Positions 21,817 to 32,459 of a stretch of 64,000 nt of DNA are shown one piece after another. The notes under the pieces are model-generated. The model was not told where the DNA came from. It did no database searches and worked only from the letters and a program-made list of their open reading frames with translations. A program made the translations under genes and the position numbers. Position 1 is the first letter of the stretch. Every line of letters begins with the position of its first letter. Source of the stretch: Hevea brasiliensis (taxonomy: Eukaryota > Streptophyta > Magnoliopsida > Malpighiales > Euphorbiaceae); NCBI RefSeq assembly GCF_030052815.1, contig NC_079510.1:25046823-25110822 (forward strand), read 5' to 3'.

Positions 21817-24800
21817 CAAAAGCCATTCATTACAATATCTTAGACCCATCTTCTCAAGATGTTGGTCTTACTGAGTTTGTGACATAGGCTTTGTGAATGG
21901 ATCAACTGGATTTTTGGCTAATGCTATTTTCTACATGGCTACATCACCTCGCCCAACTATCTCTCTGATAATGTGGTAGCGCCTTTCTATATGTTTGGAT
22001 TTCTGGTGAGACTAGGGTTCCTTAGCCTGTATGACCGCTCCATTATTGTCACAGTAGAGAGGAACAACTGACTTAATGGAAGGAACTATTGCAAGTTCTG
22101 TCATGAACTTCTTTATCTAAACAGCATCTTTTGCAACATCTGATGCAGCAATGTACTCAGCCTCTGTAGTGGAATCAGCAGTCGTACTCTGTTTGGAACT
22201 CTTCCAACTGACTGCACCTCCATTACAAATGAACACAAACCCAGAGGTAGACTTTTTATCATCAATATCTGATTGAAAATCAGAATCAGTATAACCATCC
22301 AATTGCAAGTCACCACCTCCATAAATTAAGAATAAATCCTTAATTCTTCTCAAGTACTTAAGGATATTCTTGATAGCTATCCACTGTTCCAAACCTGGAT
22401 TGGATTGAAACCTGCTAGTCAAACTAACAGCATATGCGATATCCGACCTAGTACACAATATTGCATACATTAAACTTCCAATAGCCAAAGCATATGAAAT
22501 CCTAGCCATTTTTCTCTTTCTTCTGGTGTCTCTGGAGACATCTCTTTAGAAAGGTGGATACTATGTCTTACTGGTAACAATCCTCTCTTGGAATCAAGCA
22601 TGTTAAACCTCTTTAACACTTTTTCCAAGTATAGACTTTGGAATAAATCAATTATTCTTTTCGCTCTATTTCTGTAGATGTAAATTCCAAGAATATAGGT
22701 TGCCTCCCCTAAGTCTTTCATGGAGAATGTATTTGACAACCATACCTTGACAATTGTCAATATACCTATGTCATTACCTATCAATAAAATGTCATTTACA
22801 TATAAAACAAGGAAAGTGACAGCACTCTCACTAACCTTCTTATATACACATGGCTCATCTATATTTTTTATAAAACCAAATGATTTAATGACTTCATCAA
22901 AACGGATGTTCCAACTCCTAGAAGCTTGTTTCAACTCATAAATAGATCGTTTTAGCTTGCATACCTTTGGAACCATCTTGGGATTCAAAATCCCTAGGTT
23001 GTTCGATGAAAATGTTTTCATTGATGTTTCCATTGAGAAAAGTTGTTTTAACATTCATTTGCCAAATCCCATAATCATAGTATATAGCTATTGCTAATAA
23101 AATCCTAATTGATTAAAGCATGGCAATAAGTGAGCAAGTCTCCTCATAGTCGATTCCTTGCCTTTGGTGAAACCCTTTCACAATTAGCCTTGCTTTATAG
23201 GTCTTTACCTTTCCATCAGAACTAATTTTCTTCTTGAAAACCCATTTATTCCCTATAGGTACAATACCTTCAGGTGGGTCAATAAGGTCCCAAACTTGGT
23301 TCTTATGCATGGAATCAATTTCGGATTTCATAGCTTCAATCCACTTTGAAGAATCTATATCTGATATAGCTTCTTCATAGGTAAGAGGATCATCTCCATG
23401 ATCTATATCTTCATGAAGATAAACAACTCTTATTTATCTTCATGAAGAAAACCATATCTCACTGGTGGGTGAGATATCTTGGTCGATCTGCGAGGAATTA
23501 CTGTAGATGTTTCATCAATAGGTGTAAGTTGACTAGATAGATCTATATCCATTTGATATGTTGGTTGGTCAGAATTCTCCAATTCTAACTCTATTTGCCT
23601 TCCTTTGCCACCTTCTTGAATAAACTGTTGTTCAAGAAATATGACATCTCTGCTTATCGCAACCTTTTGTGATGTAGACAAATAAAAATAATATCCAAAA
23701 CTTTCTTTTGGATATCCAACAAATCGACCTTTTTCTTATCTGGTTTCTAATTTATCAGTGTTCATCTTTTGAAAATAAGTTGGACAACCCCAAATCTTAA
23801 CATGCTTAAGACTCGATTTTCTTTCATGCCATATCTCATAAGATGTGAAAGAGACTGATTTTGATGAAATCCTATTTAGAATATGCAAAGTTGATTCTAA
23901 TGCAAATCCCCAAAAGGAGACTGACATATCAGTATAGCTCATTATACTAAGTACCATATCTAATAGGGTACGTTTCTCCTTTCAGATACACCATTCAATT
24001 GTGGCGTTCCTGGAGGAGTCAGTTGGGAGACAATGCCATGCTCTTTTAAGTATTCATCAAATTCAGTACTTAAGTGAATACCTACACGATCTGATTGAAG
24101 AGTTTTAATACTTTTTCATGTTTGATTTTTTACTTCATATTTAAATTCTTTGAACTTTTCAAAGTATTTAAATTCTTTGAACTTTTCAAAGGATTCATAT
24201 TTGTATTTCATCAAATACAAATACCCAAACCTTGATTTATCATCAGTAAAGGTAATAAAGTAATGAAAACTGCCTCTAGCCATTTCCTTAAATAGACCAC
24301 ATACATCACTATGTATCAATTCCAAAATATTTTCAGCTCCTAACCCTTGTCCAATAAAAGGTGATCTAGTCATTTTGCCTTGAAGGCAGGATTCACAAGT
24401 TGGAGTAGGTTCAGAACCCAATAAGGATAAAATCCCAATTTTCTCCAGCTTTGCAATCCTATCTTCTGCAACATTACCTAATCTTAAGTGCCAAATATAT
24501 TTTGAACTTGAGTTGATTTTCATCATGGCATTACATTCATTTAGATTGCTTGCATTAGATTTGTATTTAACATTATTATCTAAATAATAAAGTCCATCAC
24601 GTATATAACCCGAGCCAACATATTTATTTCCAAAATAAATATTGCAAACATCATTTGTGAACTGAAATTCATAGCTATTTTTAGTCAAACTAGATATAGA
24701 AATGATGTTCTTAAAAGCATCAGGTACATGCAAAACATTATTTAAATACAAAACATGTCCATTCATGTATAAAGATTTAGATCCTATGGCTAAAGCTTCA

Positions 24801-24975
24801 ACAGTTGAGCCATTGCTAACCCGGAGTCTAATATGTCGTGACTATAAGATGCTACTACTTACTAGTTCTTGCATATCAAAAGTAATGTGAGAACTAGCAC
24901 CAGTATCTAAAACCCAAGCTGTAGATGAACTATGAGTATCATCAGATCTAAATAACAAGACACAGACATACCTTC
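21811..24975 (-). pseudogene. copia pol: protease, integrase, RT, RNase H
   Basis: In sense order: protease with WVLDTGASSH (near 24890), the GAG-pre-integrase segment (YIWHLRLGNVAED) and CESCLQGK zinc-binding residues, then integrase core (LIHSDVCG and TFTDDKSR, 24116-24766). Further integrase follows at 23736-23957, then RT (23113-23331, GNKWVFKKKI; 22470-23054, LKRSIYELKQASRSWN and VLYVNDILLIG, where the YVDD box reads YVND). RNase H is at 22117-22509 (GYTDSDFQSD, STTEAEYIAASD). A small duplication repeats FEKFKEFKY near 24150. At least seven frameshifts or stops separate the segments. The last codons end at 21811 in the PPT. Confidence 0.88.
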
Positions 24976-25839
24976 TGAATGTCTATCCTTCTTGTCATTA
25001 AAAAAAGCAAGATACTCTGGGCAGTTCCTTTTCTAGTGCCCATCCTTCTGGCAGTGAAAACACTTTCCCTTGCCTTTGTCAACTTTGGTCTTCCCCTTCT
25101 GTTTGGCTATCTTCTTGGAAGGTCCAAGAATTTGAGGTTTCTTATTCTTATTGCCCTTCTTTTTTTTGGACTTTCTAGCAGAAGAAGAAGAAGATGCAAT
25201 CAAAGTCACCTCTTTTCCTTTATTGCCCGGCATATTCTTTTGGGCAATAGCCAACATGTTAAGCAACCCAGCCAAAGTACGCTTTTGCTTTGTCATATGG
25301 AAATTTGTCACAAAATTCCCAAATGACTCAGGGAGGGACTGAAGGATCAAATCCGTCTGCAGTTGGAAATCCATGTGAAAATCAAGATGTTCTAGCTGCT
25401 TAATAAGCCGAATCATCTTGTGGATATGATCTCCTACATTCTATCCCTCAGACATCCTCATGCGGAATAGTTGTCTAGATATCTCATACCTAGCATTCCT
25501 GTTGTGCTCACCATACAACTCTTGCAGGTGAAGGAGGATCTCACTTGCATTCTGCATATTTTCATGCTGCTTTTGTAACTCATTAGTCATAGGAGCAAGC
25601 ATGTAACATTTGGCTCTCATATCATGCTCCTTCCACTTGTCCAAAGTGTCTAGTTCCACTTAAGTGGCCTCTGGAGGTAAGGGACTAGGAACCTTTGAGT
25701 CTAAAACATATTCAATACATTCTAGGTTTAGGACAAGTTTTAAATTTCCGAGCCAATTAGAAAGATTAGGTCCCGTCAACCTATTGTGATCAAGTATGCT
25801 CACAAGAATATTGGATGGTCGTGGTTGTTGTGTGCTCAT
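24976..25839 (-). pseudogene. copia gag
   Basis: ATG at 25839 opens MSTQQPRPSNILVSILDHN, typical of plant copia gag. In one frame it passes stops near 25663, 25443 and 25033. The UBN2-like gag core includes LDKWKEHDMRAKCYML and LILQSLPESFGNFVTNF. A lysine-rich linker (RKSKKKKGNKNKKP) precedes a CCHC knuckle, CFHCQKDGH, then a stop in place of the next residue, then KRNC. All three lesions are nonsense codons rather than frameshifts. Gag would form the particle shell and bind RNA. Confidence 0.85.
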
Positions 25840-26045
25840 TATTATCAGAAAAATTAACTGCAGAAAATAACTAGATTAATTAGTAAATGTATCAAGTAAT
25901 TAATTAAAATGATTATGGTCTTGTAATCAAATTGGTCCTCCAACTAACTTGGTAAATCCTACACTTCCAAAGTACGAAACAGAAATCCTAGTTGGATGGA
26001 TTTCTAGTGGGTGATTGAATTCTTATAGTCTTATTGATCATCGTC

Positions 26046-26256
26046 AGGCACATCCATTATTGGAATTATAATAAACTATAAGTGAGCAACTCCTTGCCCA
26101 TCACATCTCATATGAGGTTCAATCATTTATTTAGCCCCTAATGCTCAAAATCTCAGGCACATCCATTATTGATTTCTCTTGCATTATTTAAGTTGATCCC
26201 ATTGAGCCAGTAAACATGCAAATAATTTTAATGTCCTTAGGCACATCCATTATTGG
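26046..26256 (-). repeat. Triplicated 17-bp leader motif
   Basis: AGGCACATCCATTATTG on the plus strand occurs at 26046-26062, 26155-26171 and 26239-26255, spaced 109 and 84 bp. In element RNA the sense is CAATAATGGATGTGCCT. The exact preservation in otherwise diverged leader suggests a functional or recently copied motif. Confidence 0.85.
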
Positions 26257-26350
26257 CCACCAACTATTTACATATTTACAACATCTTATGTTTAATAATT
26301 ATTCTTAAGAAAATATCTTAAATTAATGCATTATTCCCAAGCTTATATAG

Positions 26351-26355
26351 CTAAT
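26351..26355. repeat. Target duplication ctaat (Ogre-like element)
   Basis: ctaat is found here and at 62609-62613, exactly flanking the Ogre-like element. Removing the element restores a continuous copia leader. Confidence 0.9.
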
Positions 26356-26766
26356 TGTCGCAAGGGGTTTTGCGATCGCCTGGACGAACACTCACCAAAG
26401 TGGGAAAAGTGAGGAGTCGCCACTTTAATTTTAAGGGAAATTAAAGAAAACCATTTGTGAAAGTAAGTTAAAATAAAACCACTTTAAAAACAGAGATTCT
26501 AGGTTCGGGGTCCATGAACGGGTGGGGAAGGTGTTAGGCACCCCACCTCGTCCCTCAACGAGGGTAAGCAGATTTAACTTCACGTTCTTCATAGTTAGGA
26601 GGGTTCGAATAAAAATATTAATCCTTTAGACCGAAAGGAATGTTTGATTTTCACTAATCCGGATTGCCCAGATACATAAGTAAATGAGACGACCTTAGTG
26701 AGTTGCTGTTGCGTATTAATTTTATTTCAGGGGGAATCATCTTACGTATTTGTTAAAATTTAATTT

Positions 26767-27082
26767 GGGAATCGGATAAGAACTCTCCTCCGATCTCCTT
26801 TAAATATTTACTAAAATTTTTAAGCTTGAGAATCGGAAAAGAACTCTCCTCCGATCTCTATTTAAATATTTCATAAATTTTTAAGTTTGAGAATCGGATA
26901 AGAACTCTCCTCCGATCTCTTTTTAAATATTTATTAAAATTTTAAGTTTGAGAATCGGATAAGAACTCTCCTCCGATCTCCTTTAAATATTTGATAAAAT
27001 TTTTAAGTTTGAGAATCGGATAAGAACTCTCCTCCGATCTCCTTTATTTTAATAGGGATCGGATAAGGACTTTTCCGATCTC
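26767..27082 (-). repeat. LTR minisatellite, about 60 bp x 5
   Basis: Five units plus a partial one, each containing ATCGGATAAGAACTCTCCTC, then CGATCT and an AT-rich spacer (TTTAAATATTT). The ATCGGA/TCCGAT ends of the conserved core are complementary and can pair as a short stem. The other LTR has six units (57042-57439). Confidence 0.9.
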
Positions 27083-28080
27083 TAGAAACTTGATTACAAC
27101 TACCCGTCACGAAATCCTAGAACTAAGGGTTTTGGCATTTAAAGATGTAGGGGCTCGGAATAAGGCTTCTTTTAACTCATTGGTATCTTGTAACTAGTCA
27201 GGAGATACCAAACCGAATTTTCCGACCTTCCTATGTGGTTGCCTTACCAGTACCTTTTGATACCCGATCTATCCCATTTACCTATCTTAAAGTTCGGTTT
27301 TACTCTGCCTTGTGTTGTCTTACTCAATTGTCTTTTGCATTATTCTAGTGATTCGGCCTTACTATTTTCCCGACTTATTGTTTGGACCTTTTATTATTTT
27401 TAAAGAGACCCTTAAGACACGGTTACCTACATTTTACCCGACCCCTTTATACATTACTCGAGACTAGAAGACTTGCATTCAGAAATAACAAAGATTAACA
27501 AAAAGAATGGACTGATCAACAAAGAAGTAAACCCGAGAGTAACCTTTTGATATTCTTTAGCGCAATATAAACTTAGAAAAGAAAGAAACTACGTACATAA
27601 AAGAACAAAGGAAATGCATAAAATGAAAACGAGCACTTAATAAAATGGCAATACGAGCACTCACCTGTAGGGAGCCAAATCTACTAAACTAAGTATGGAA
27701 TCACAAAGCCTAATAGAACTGCAGGTTGGTAACCGGAAGATTAAGGTCCGCCTTGAAACGAAGGATGCTTCGCTAAAATGCAATCGGGTCGAAATAATAC
27801 CCGAGTTTAAATGAGATTAAGCTTGGACAATGGGAGTGGAACTAAAGAGAATAAAGAGTTGAAAATGAGAGCATCACAGGATAATGAACGAACTGAAAAT
27901 AGAGAGTTTCAGTATTCAAGAATCCCTTTTGCAAGAAAACACTTTAGAAAACTGGTTTCAAAAGTTTTTCTTATGAATGCTAAAAAAAATAGCAGAGCAA
28001 TAAACTGAATTAAGTTTCAGAGTTCTTCCACTATAGTCACTGCCCTCTTTTCATCCTCCTTGAATAGTTTTTCATGCAGG

Positions 28081-28088
28081 TATTTATA
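28081..28088 (-). promoter_or_regulatory. Candidate sense TATA box, 3' LTR
   Basis: Minus strand TATAAATA inside GGTTCCTATAAATACCTGC, conserved at 58437-58444. Transcription would start some 30 bases further left, placing R/U5 at the left end of the LTR as needed for this orientation. Confidence 0.55.
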
Positions 28089-28486
28089 GGAACCGGGTGC
28101 TTCCCATGGAGGGTCAGGATCTGTTTTGAAGGAGATGGAGGGTTAAGATTTTGAAGGACATGATCTAAGGGCTCGGGAATTAAAGAGAATCAGAACGGAC
28201 GACTGGGATCCCTTCCGGAGTATTTATCCTTTTCTTTCTTCTAATCTGACGGCCCAAAATTTCTTGTCAAGAGCGATCCGAGGGCTAGGAGTGAAAGGCG
28301 CTGATCTTGTCATTTTCTTCTTCGATCCCAGGGCTTCAAACTCGTCCTTACAAGTAAGATCAATAGTGGAGATTAGGATGTACAGCGCTGTCCTGACGTA
28401 CTCTGGCACATGTCCGTAATACGGGCAATTCTGGGGCATGCAGTTGAGATTTCACCTGCAACGTTTTAACTACCTCGACTCTGATT

Positions 28487-29245
28487 ATGACGACAATCGG
28501 TAGGAACTGTCTTATTCTCTTTGTCTCCCGACCTCCCCTCCTTTCCGGTCTTTTCAACGTGATCCTTTTTCGATCTCTCATACCGGGTTCCTCTCTTCTA
28601 ATCTCTCCTGACATGCTCTCTTCTGATCTTTCATGCCGGTCTCCCTTCTACCGATCTTTACCACACCAGTCTTCCTTTTTATCGGGTTCGGTCCAGTCAA
28701 AGCATTTATTTCCCTCAATTCTCGAGGCATCCGCTTCGTTTTCTGCTTGCAATAAATGCTCAAATTTTCCTATATATATACCTTCAACCCTACCTCATTT
28801 GACTTTCTCCTCTATTCTCCTCATTTTCCTTGTTCTAGCTGCTCCGGCAACAATCCCGGACAAAATGACCTCTTTTAATCTTTTTCCGGTTGTCCTCTTT
28901 GTTCCTTGCCTAAAAATTTACGATCCCGGTGATCAAAAAATCATGATGACCTTATCTGATGACAGTGAGAGAACTGGACTAATTAACCGATCTGGATCGA
29001 GGACCTCGATCATGCCGATCTCGAATCGTTTGCCCAATATAATCGGCGAACTGGTTTCGGGAGAGAAGACTGCTAATATTCCCCTCAACATCGGTGACTA
29101 CTCTTTGGCATTCATCTGGCTCCTCTCCACACTAGGTGTTCTGACAGCGGCTCGGTTTCGAGCGGTAACTTTGATGACGACCTCTCTCATTTTCATGAGA
29201 GTCATAGTCCCCCCAGCCGGTCTCCTAGTCAAACACATCTTTTGA
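28487..29245 (+). other. Conserved plus-strand ORF of unknown function in LTR
   Basis: 252 open codons, also open in the other LTR (268 codons, 58794-59600). It includes FLSGSVQSKHLFPSILEASA and a hydrophobic end VTLMTTSLIFMRVIVPPAGL. A TATA-like TATATATATA at 28771-28780 would leave a shorter protein from the ATG at 28865 (126 residues, MTSFNLFPVVLFVPCLKIYD). I recognise no domain. The stretch is pyrimidine-rich, which lowers stop frequency on this strand, so chance openness is possible. Confidence 0.25.
28771..28780 (+). promoter_or_regulatory. TATA-like run upstream of the unknown LTR ORF
   Basis: TATATATATA, 85 bp before the ATG at 28865, followed by a pyrimidine-rich leader. The upstream ATAAATGCTC resembles the ATTAAATGCTC upstream of the TATA box at 29704. 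It is conserved at 59126-59135. Confidence 0.35.
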
Positions 29246-29305
29246 CTCAGCCATGAGACTAGGCTTTGACATAGGCCTTTTAGATAGGATGTTCCACCGG
29301 TCTCT

Positions 29306-29432
29306 AAAGATCGCTCTTATGATGTAATCAGACCTTTAATGTAATCCGATCTTCAGAGATCGCCCAAATGATGTAATTAGACCTTTAATGTAATCTGATC
29401 TCTAGAGATCGCCCAAATGATGTAATCAGATC
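29306..29432 (+). repeat. 49-bp direct repeats, three copies
   Basis: Units begin at 29306, 29355 and 29404 with AGAGATCGCCCAAATGATGT (first copy diverged) and contain GACCTTTAATGTAATC; the third is partial. They lie upstream of the antisense promoter and are conserved at 59661-59787, so enhancer-like or structural roles are possible. Confidence 0.85.
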
Positions 29433-29703
29433 TTTTCGGAAATAAAATTTATTTTGACAACTGTCGTTTTATTATTATTGCATTGATTATTTTCTGATCT
29501 CTGAAGTATTTATCCAATCCGACTCTTAATTTGAATGACACTTATCCGATCTGTAATTCAAAACACCTTGATCTGCCACTCTATAGTTAACCGACCTCTT
29601 TATGGAATCTCCGGAATATTCGTGAGACGTGTTAGAACAGCTGGCGAGTCCCGCTATCCGATGCATTACCTGGAACATCGTGAGCATTAAATGCTCGGAC
29701 GAG

Positions 29704-29711
29704 TATAAATA
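29704..29711 (+). promoter_or_regulatory. TATA box of the antisense LTR gene
   Basis: TATAAATA within GACGAGTATAAATAGGGATG, 155 bp before the ATG at 29866. A pyrimidine-rich leader follows, with a possible donor CTCCGGTAAGG near 29815. The other LTR has TATAAATG at 60059-60066. Confidence 0.6.
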
Positions 29712-29865
29712 GGGATGGGGTTAGCCAGTTGCTCCTTTATGTCATTTTCAGTCTCTCGCGAACAACTTCCAAATTCTCTCGTTTTCTCAAGTTCCTCCGA
29801 CATCGATCAAGCTCCGGTAAGGGTTTTGATCTTCTTTTAGTTTAAATTCTCTATTTCCTTTGAAA

Positions 29866-31732
29866 ATGAGCGGTGCCGACGGTCAGAGAGCAGTAAGCCC
29901 CCCTTCCATTTAGTTCTCGTGGTCTTCCGATGAGGTAGAGGTGGTCGGACCAAGCGCGCGGCCTGAACTTCCTAGGGTCTCCGTTCCAGCTCGGGGACAA
30001 CCAGCACCATCAAGGCATGTGCCTTCTTCGGGGAGAGAAAATCTTCCCATGGACGAGCTGCCATCTATCTTGCAAGAAACCGACCTGCAGTCGTTCAGCC
30101 AGGAGTACAACATCCGGCCTGATTCGTATGAACTTATCCGGTGTCATGGCGACCTTCGAGCAGATCACTTCTTTGAGGGGAATGATATGATCATGGTGTG
30201 TGAAGAACAGTTAAAAGTCGGGTTGCGGTTCCCTCTTGACGACTTCTTTAAAGAAGTTTTAAAATATCACCAAGTGTGCATCACCCAAGTTCACCCGAAC
30301 TCATGGCGGATCTTAGTAGCCTTTCGAGGCCTATGCTGAGCTAAGGGGCTCCGACCTACAGCTAAGGTGTTCATTGAACTGCACAGGCTAACTCGTCGAA
30401 AGGACGACGAGTATTGGTTCTTCCAGGTGAAACCCCATTGTGGGCTTTTTACCGACCTGCCTTCCTCCTTGAAGAATTGGAAGAACCGCTTCTTCATCTT
30501 GAGGAGAAAAATTCCGAACGGTTTTGAGGGCTTCCCTCAGAGCTGGCTGCATCAGGGTCCCTTGCTTACGAAGCACATCACCCTAAACAGGGAAGAGGGT
30601 GCAATGGTGATGGAGTTGAAGGAACAAGCGTCCAGGGAGAAGTTCTCTTATTTGGATGCAGTGACGGTCGAGCTACACCATTGGACTATGCAGCTGGTCA
30701 CCGGTCAAGATTGCGGGCTTCAGCTCTCTGATCTCAGCATCGGTATTTTCCATATCTCAGATCTTTAGACCTTAGCGATCTCACTGACCTCTTCTTTGTG
30801 CAGGTATGGCAAGCGGCGAAGCCTCCAAGGAGAGCCGAAAGTGAAAGAGGGAGATCTCCCAGAAGGTACGGGAGATGAAGCGTTCCGAGCTGCTTCAAAC
30901 GCCTGGTCATGAGCCCGGGGAAATACAGGAAGGCTCGTCTTAACCTTCTGGGCCTCCGGTCATAGAAGTGGTCCGATCTCCTCCTCGCCGAGATGAGCCG
31001 CCTCCACCTCCTCCAGTCGCTCCGAGTGCGGAAGGGGGTCCTTCCCAGCCTGCCCCAAGGACTCTCTCCCGCGGTGCCCAAGTGCTGATCCACTCATTGG
31101 AGAAGAACCGCACGGTTCGAGAGAACCCTGGTTTCGCTAAGGTCTTGGCATCCTCCATCTGCCTTTGAGAAGATCGGGATAGGCTGTCTCCGGATAACCT
31201 TGATGACATCTGGACCAGATCTATGAGCCTGAACATGGAGTGTTTGGTGACCCAGCACATGGTCCGGGAGAAGGCTCATCGCCTGGGTAAGGAAGTCGAG
31301 AAGATGGGTCATGAGGTGTCTTCTCTCCGATCCCAACTTTCGTCCGCTCAGGACTACATATCTCAAATTGAGGGACGAATGAAGTTTTATGAGGACAAGC
31401 TGGCCGAGCAAGCTCATGTTCTAGCTGAGCAAGATCGTGTGCTCAAGGGAATTCAGGCGCTCCGAGTTGATGAAGCTGCTCAACTCGCTCATCTTGCTGA
31501 AGAGCTCAAGGCGAAAGAAGAAGAAATGGTGACCGGAGTGGCCGGCGCTTATGTGAATGCTCACAGAGATCTTCTGGCTGAGCTCAAGAAGCGTTATCCC
31601 GAGGAGGACTTCTCCTGGATGGCCAACCTGGCTCCCGAGGACGAAGGTGAGGATAGCGAAGAGGAGGCTGAAGGTGAGAGAGAAAATGAACAACATGTAG
31701 TTCAGGCTGGGGGCGATCCCCCAGCCGAATGA
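29866..31732 (+). pseudogene. Antisense two-exon gene in 3' LTR (Transposase_28-like)
   Basis: Antisense to the element. Exon 1 is 29866-30742; a 61-nt intron 30743-30803 (GTATTTT to TTTGTGCAG) joins in frame to exon 2, 30804-31732, about 600 codons in all. Exon 1 contains HPNSWRILVAFRGLC and HCGLFTDLPSSLKNWKNRFF, resembling the plant 'putative gypsy type transposon' domain (Pfam Transposase_28, from memory). Exon 2 has a basic start (MASGEASKESRK), a proline-rich linker (PPPPPPVAPSAEGG), a long coiled coil and an acidic end (EDEGEDSEEEAEGERENEQ). In-frame stops at 29911, 30337, 30842, 30941 and 31166 disable this copy; there is no frameshift. The other LTR lacks all five stops. Confidence 0.65.
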
Positions 31733-32279
31733 CTTGTATAAATTTGGAAATGAAATGAAAGTTCCCGTCTTGTTCAATGATTGATTGTGATCGGAAAGTT
31801 TCTAAATTGCATAAGCACTTGATTGTTTGAACATATTAGAACGACAACTGAAAGTGATTATTAATCTAAGTATAAGAGATCGGAAAACACAATATGTATG
31901 AGATCAGTTACGAAACGGGACTTAATTAAAATTTTGGCTTTGAACATTTAAGATCGGGATCATCTGTAAACCGAGTCGAAACCTTTATCATTCTCAAATT
32001 TTTAAATGAGAGTCCGGCAATAAGACTGGTGGTACGAAGCCTAATGTTGGTTCAATCTTATTTGACAAGAAAGATCGAAAATATAGTTAAATGATCAGGG
32101 GACTCGAGAATTGGTTTAAGGGATCGGTGAGGTTTTAAATGACCTGGAGACTTGGTATTAATTAAATTCCTTTTGAGGGGAGATCGGAAGTGTGGTCGAT
32201 TGGCAAAGGGGATTGTGTTGGGGATCGGCTTCAAAGTTTATTAATTTTGGGGGGGATCGGCCAAAATATGGTGTTGACA

Positions 32280-32292
32280 GCTGCCCCTCTTT
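32280..32292 (-). promoter_or_regulatory. Ogre-like polypurine tract
   Basis: Minus strand AAAGAGGGGCAGC directly precedes the 3' LTR start TGTCAACA. It is the expected plus-strand DNA primer. Confidence 0.85.
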
Positions 32293-32459
32293 ACATAATT
32301 TCTATTGAAGGGAAAAATTTTCCTGTGTAGGAATTATGTAAAGATTCAGACCCATATTTTGGACGATTTAAAATTTGAAATTTGAAATTAATGTCCGGAG
32401 GCTTAAACCCACTTGGGTCGAAACCTTGAGGTTGGTCACAGGAAATTAAAATGCTAGAA

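Larger units (their letters stand above)
25840..26355 (-). other. copia untranslated leader, 3' part
   Basis: Non-coding leader between the primer site and gag. It ends at the Ogre-like insertion (ctaat at 26351-26355). It contains a 17-bp motif three times (see 26046-26256). Confidence 0.75.
26356..32279 (-). repeat. Ogre-like 3' LTR (5924 bp)
   Basis: Pairs with 56630-62608. It holds a minisatellite (26767-27082), a minus-strand TATA box (28081-28088), a plus-strand ORF of unknown meaning, a 49-bp repeat set, and an antisense two-exon gene with its own TATA box. If the minus TATA box is the element promoter, U3 is about 4.2 kb and R/U5 about 1.7 kb. Confidence 0.93.

Noticed and set aside
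28224..28763. Minus-strand ORFs in the Ogre-like LTR U3
   Set aside because: Short, poorly matched between the two LTRs, and overlapping the sense promoter region.
31094..31777. Minus-strand ORFs opposite exon 2 of the antisense LTR gene (also 61422-62162)
   Set aside because: Mirror frames of a GC-rich coiled-coil gene. They lack domains and arise from its codon bias.
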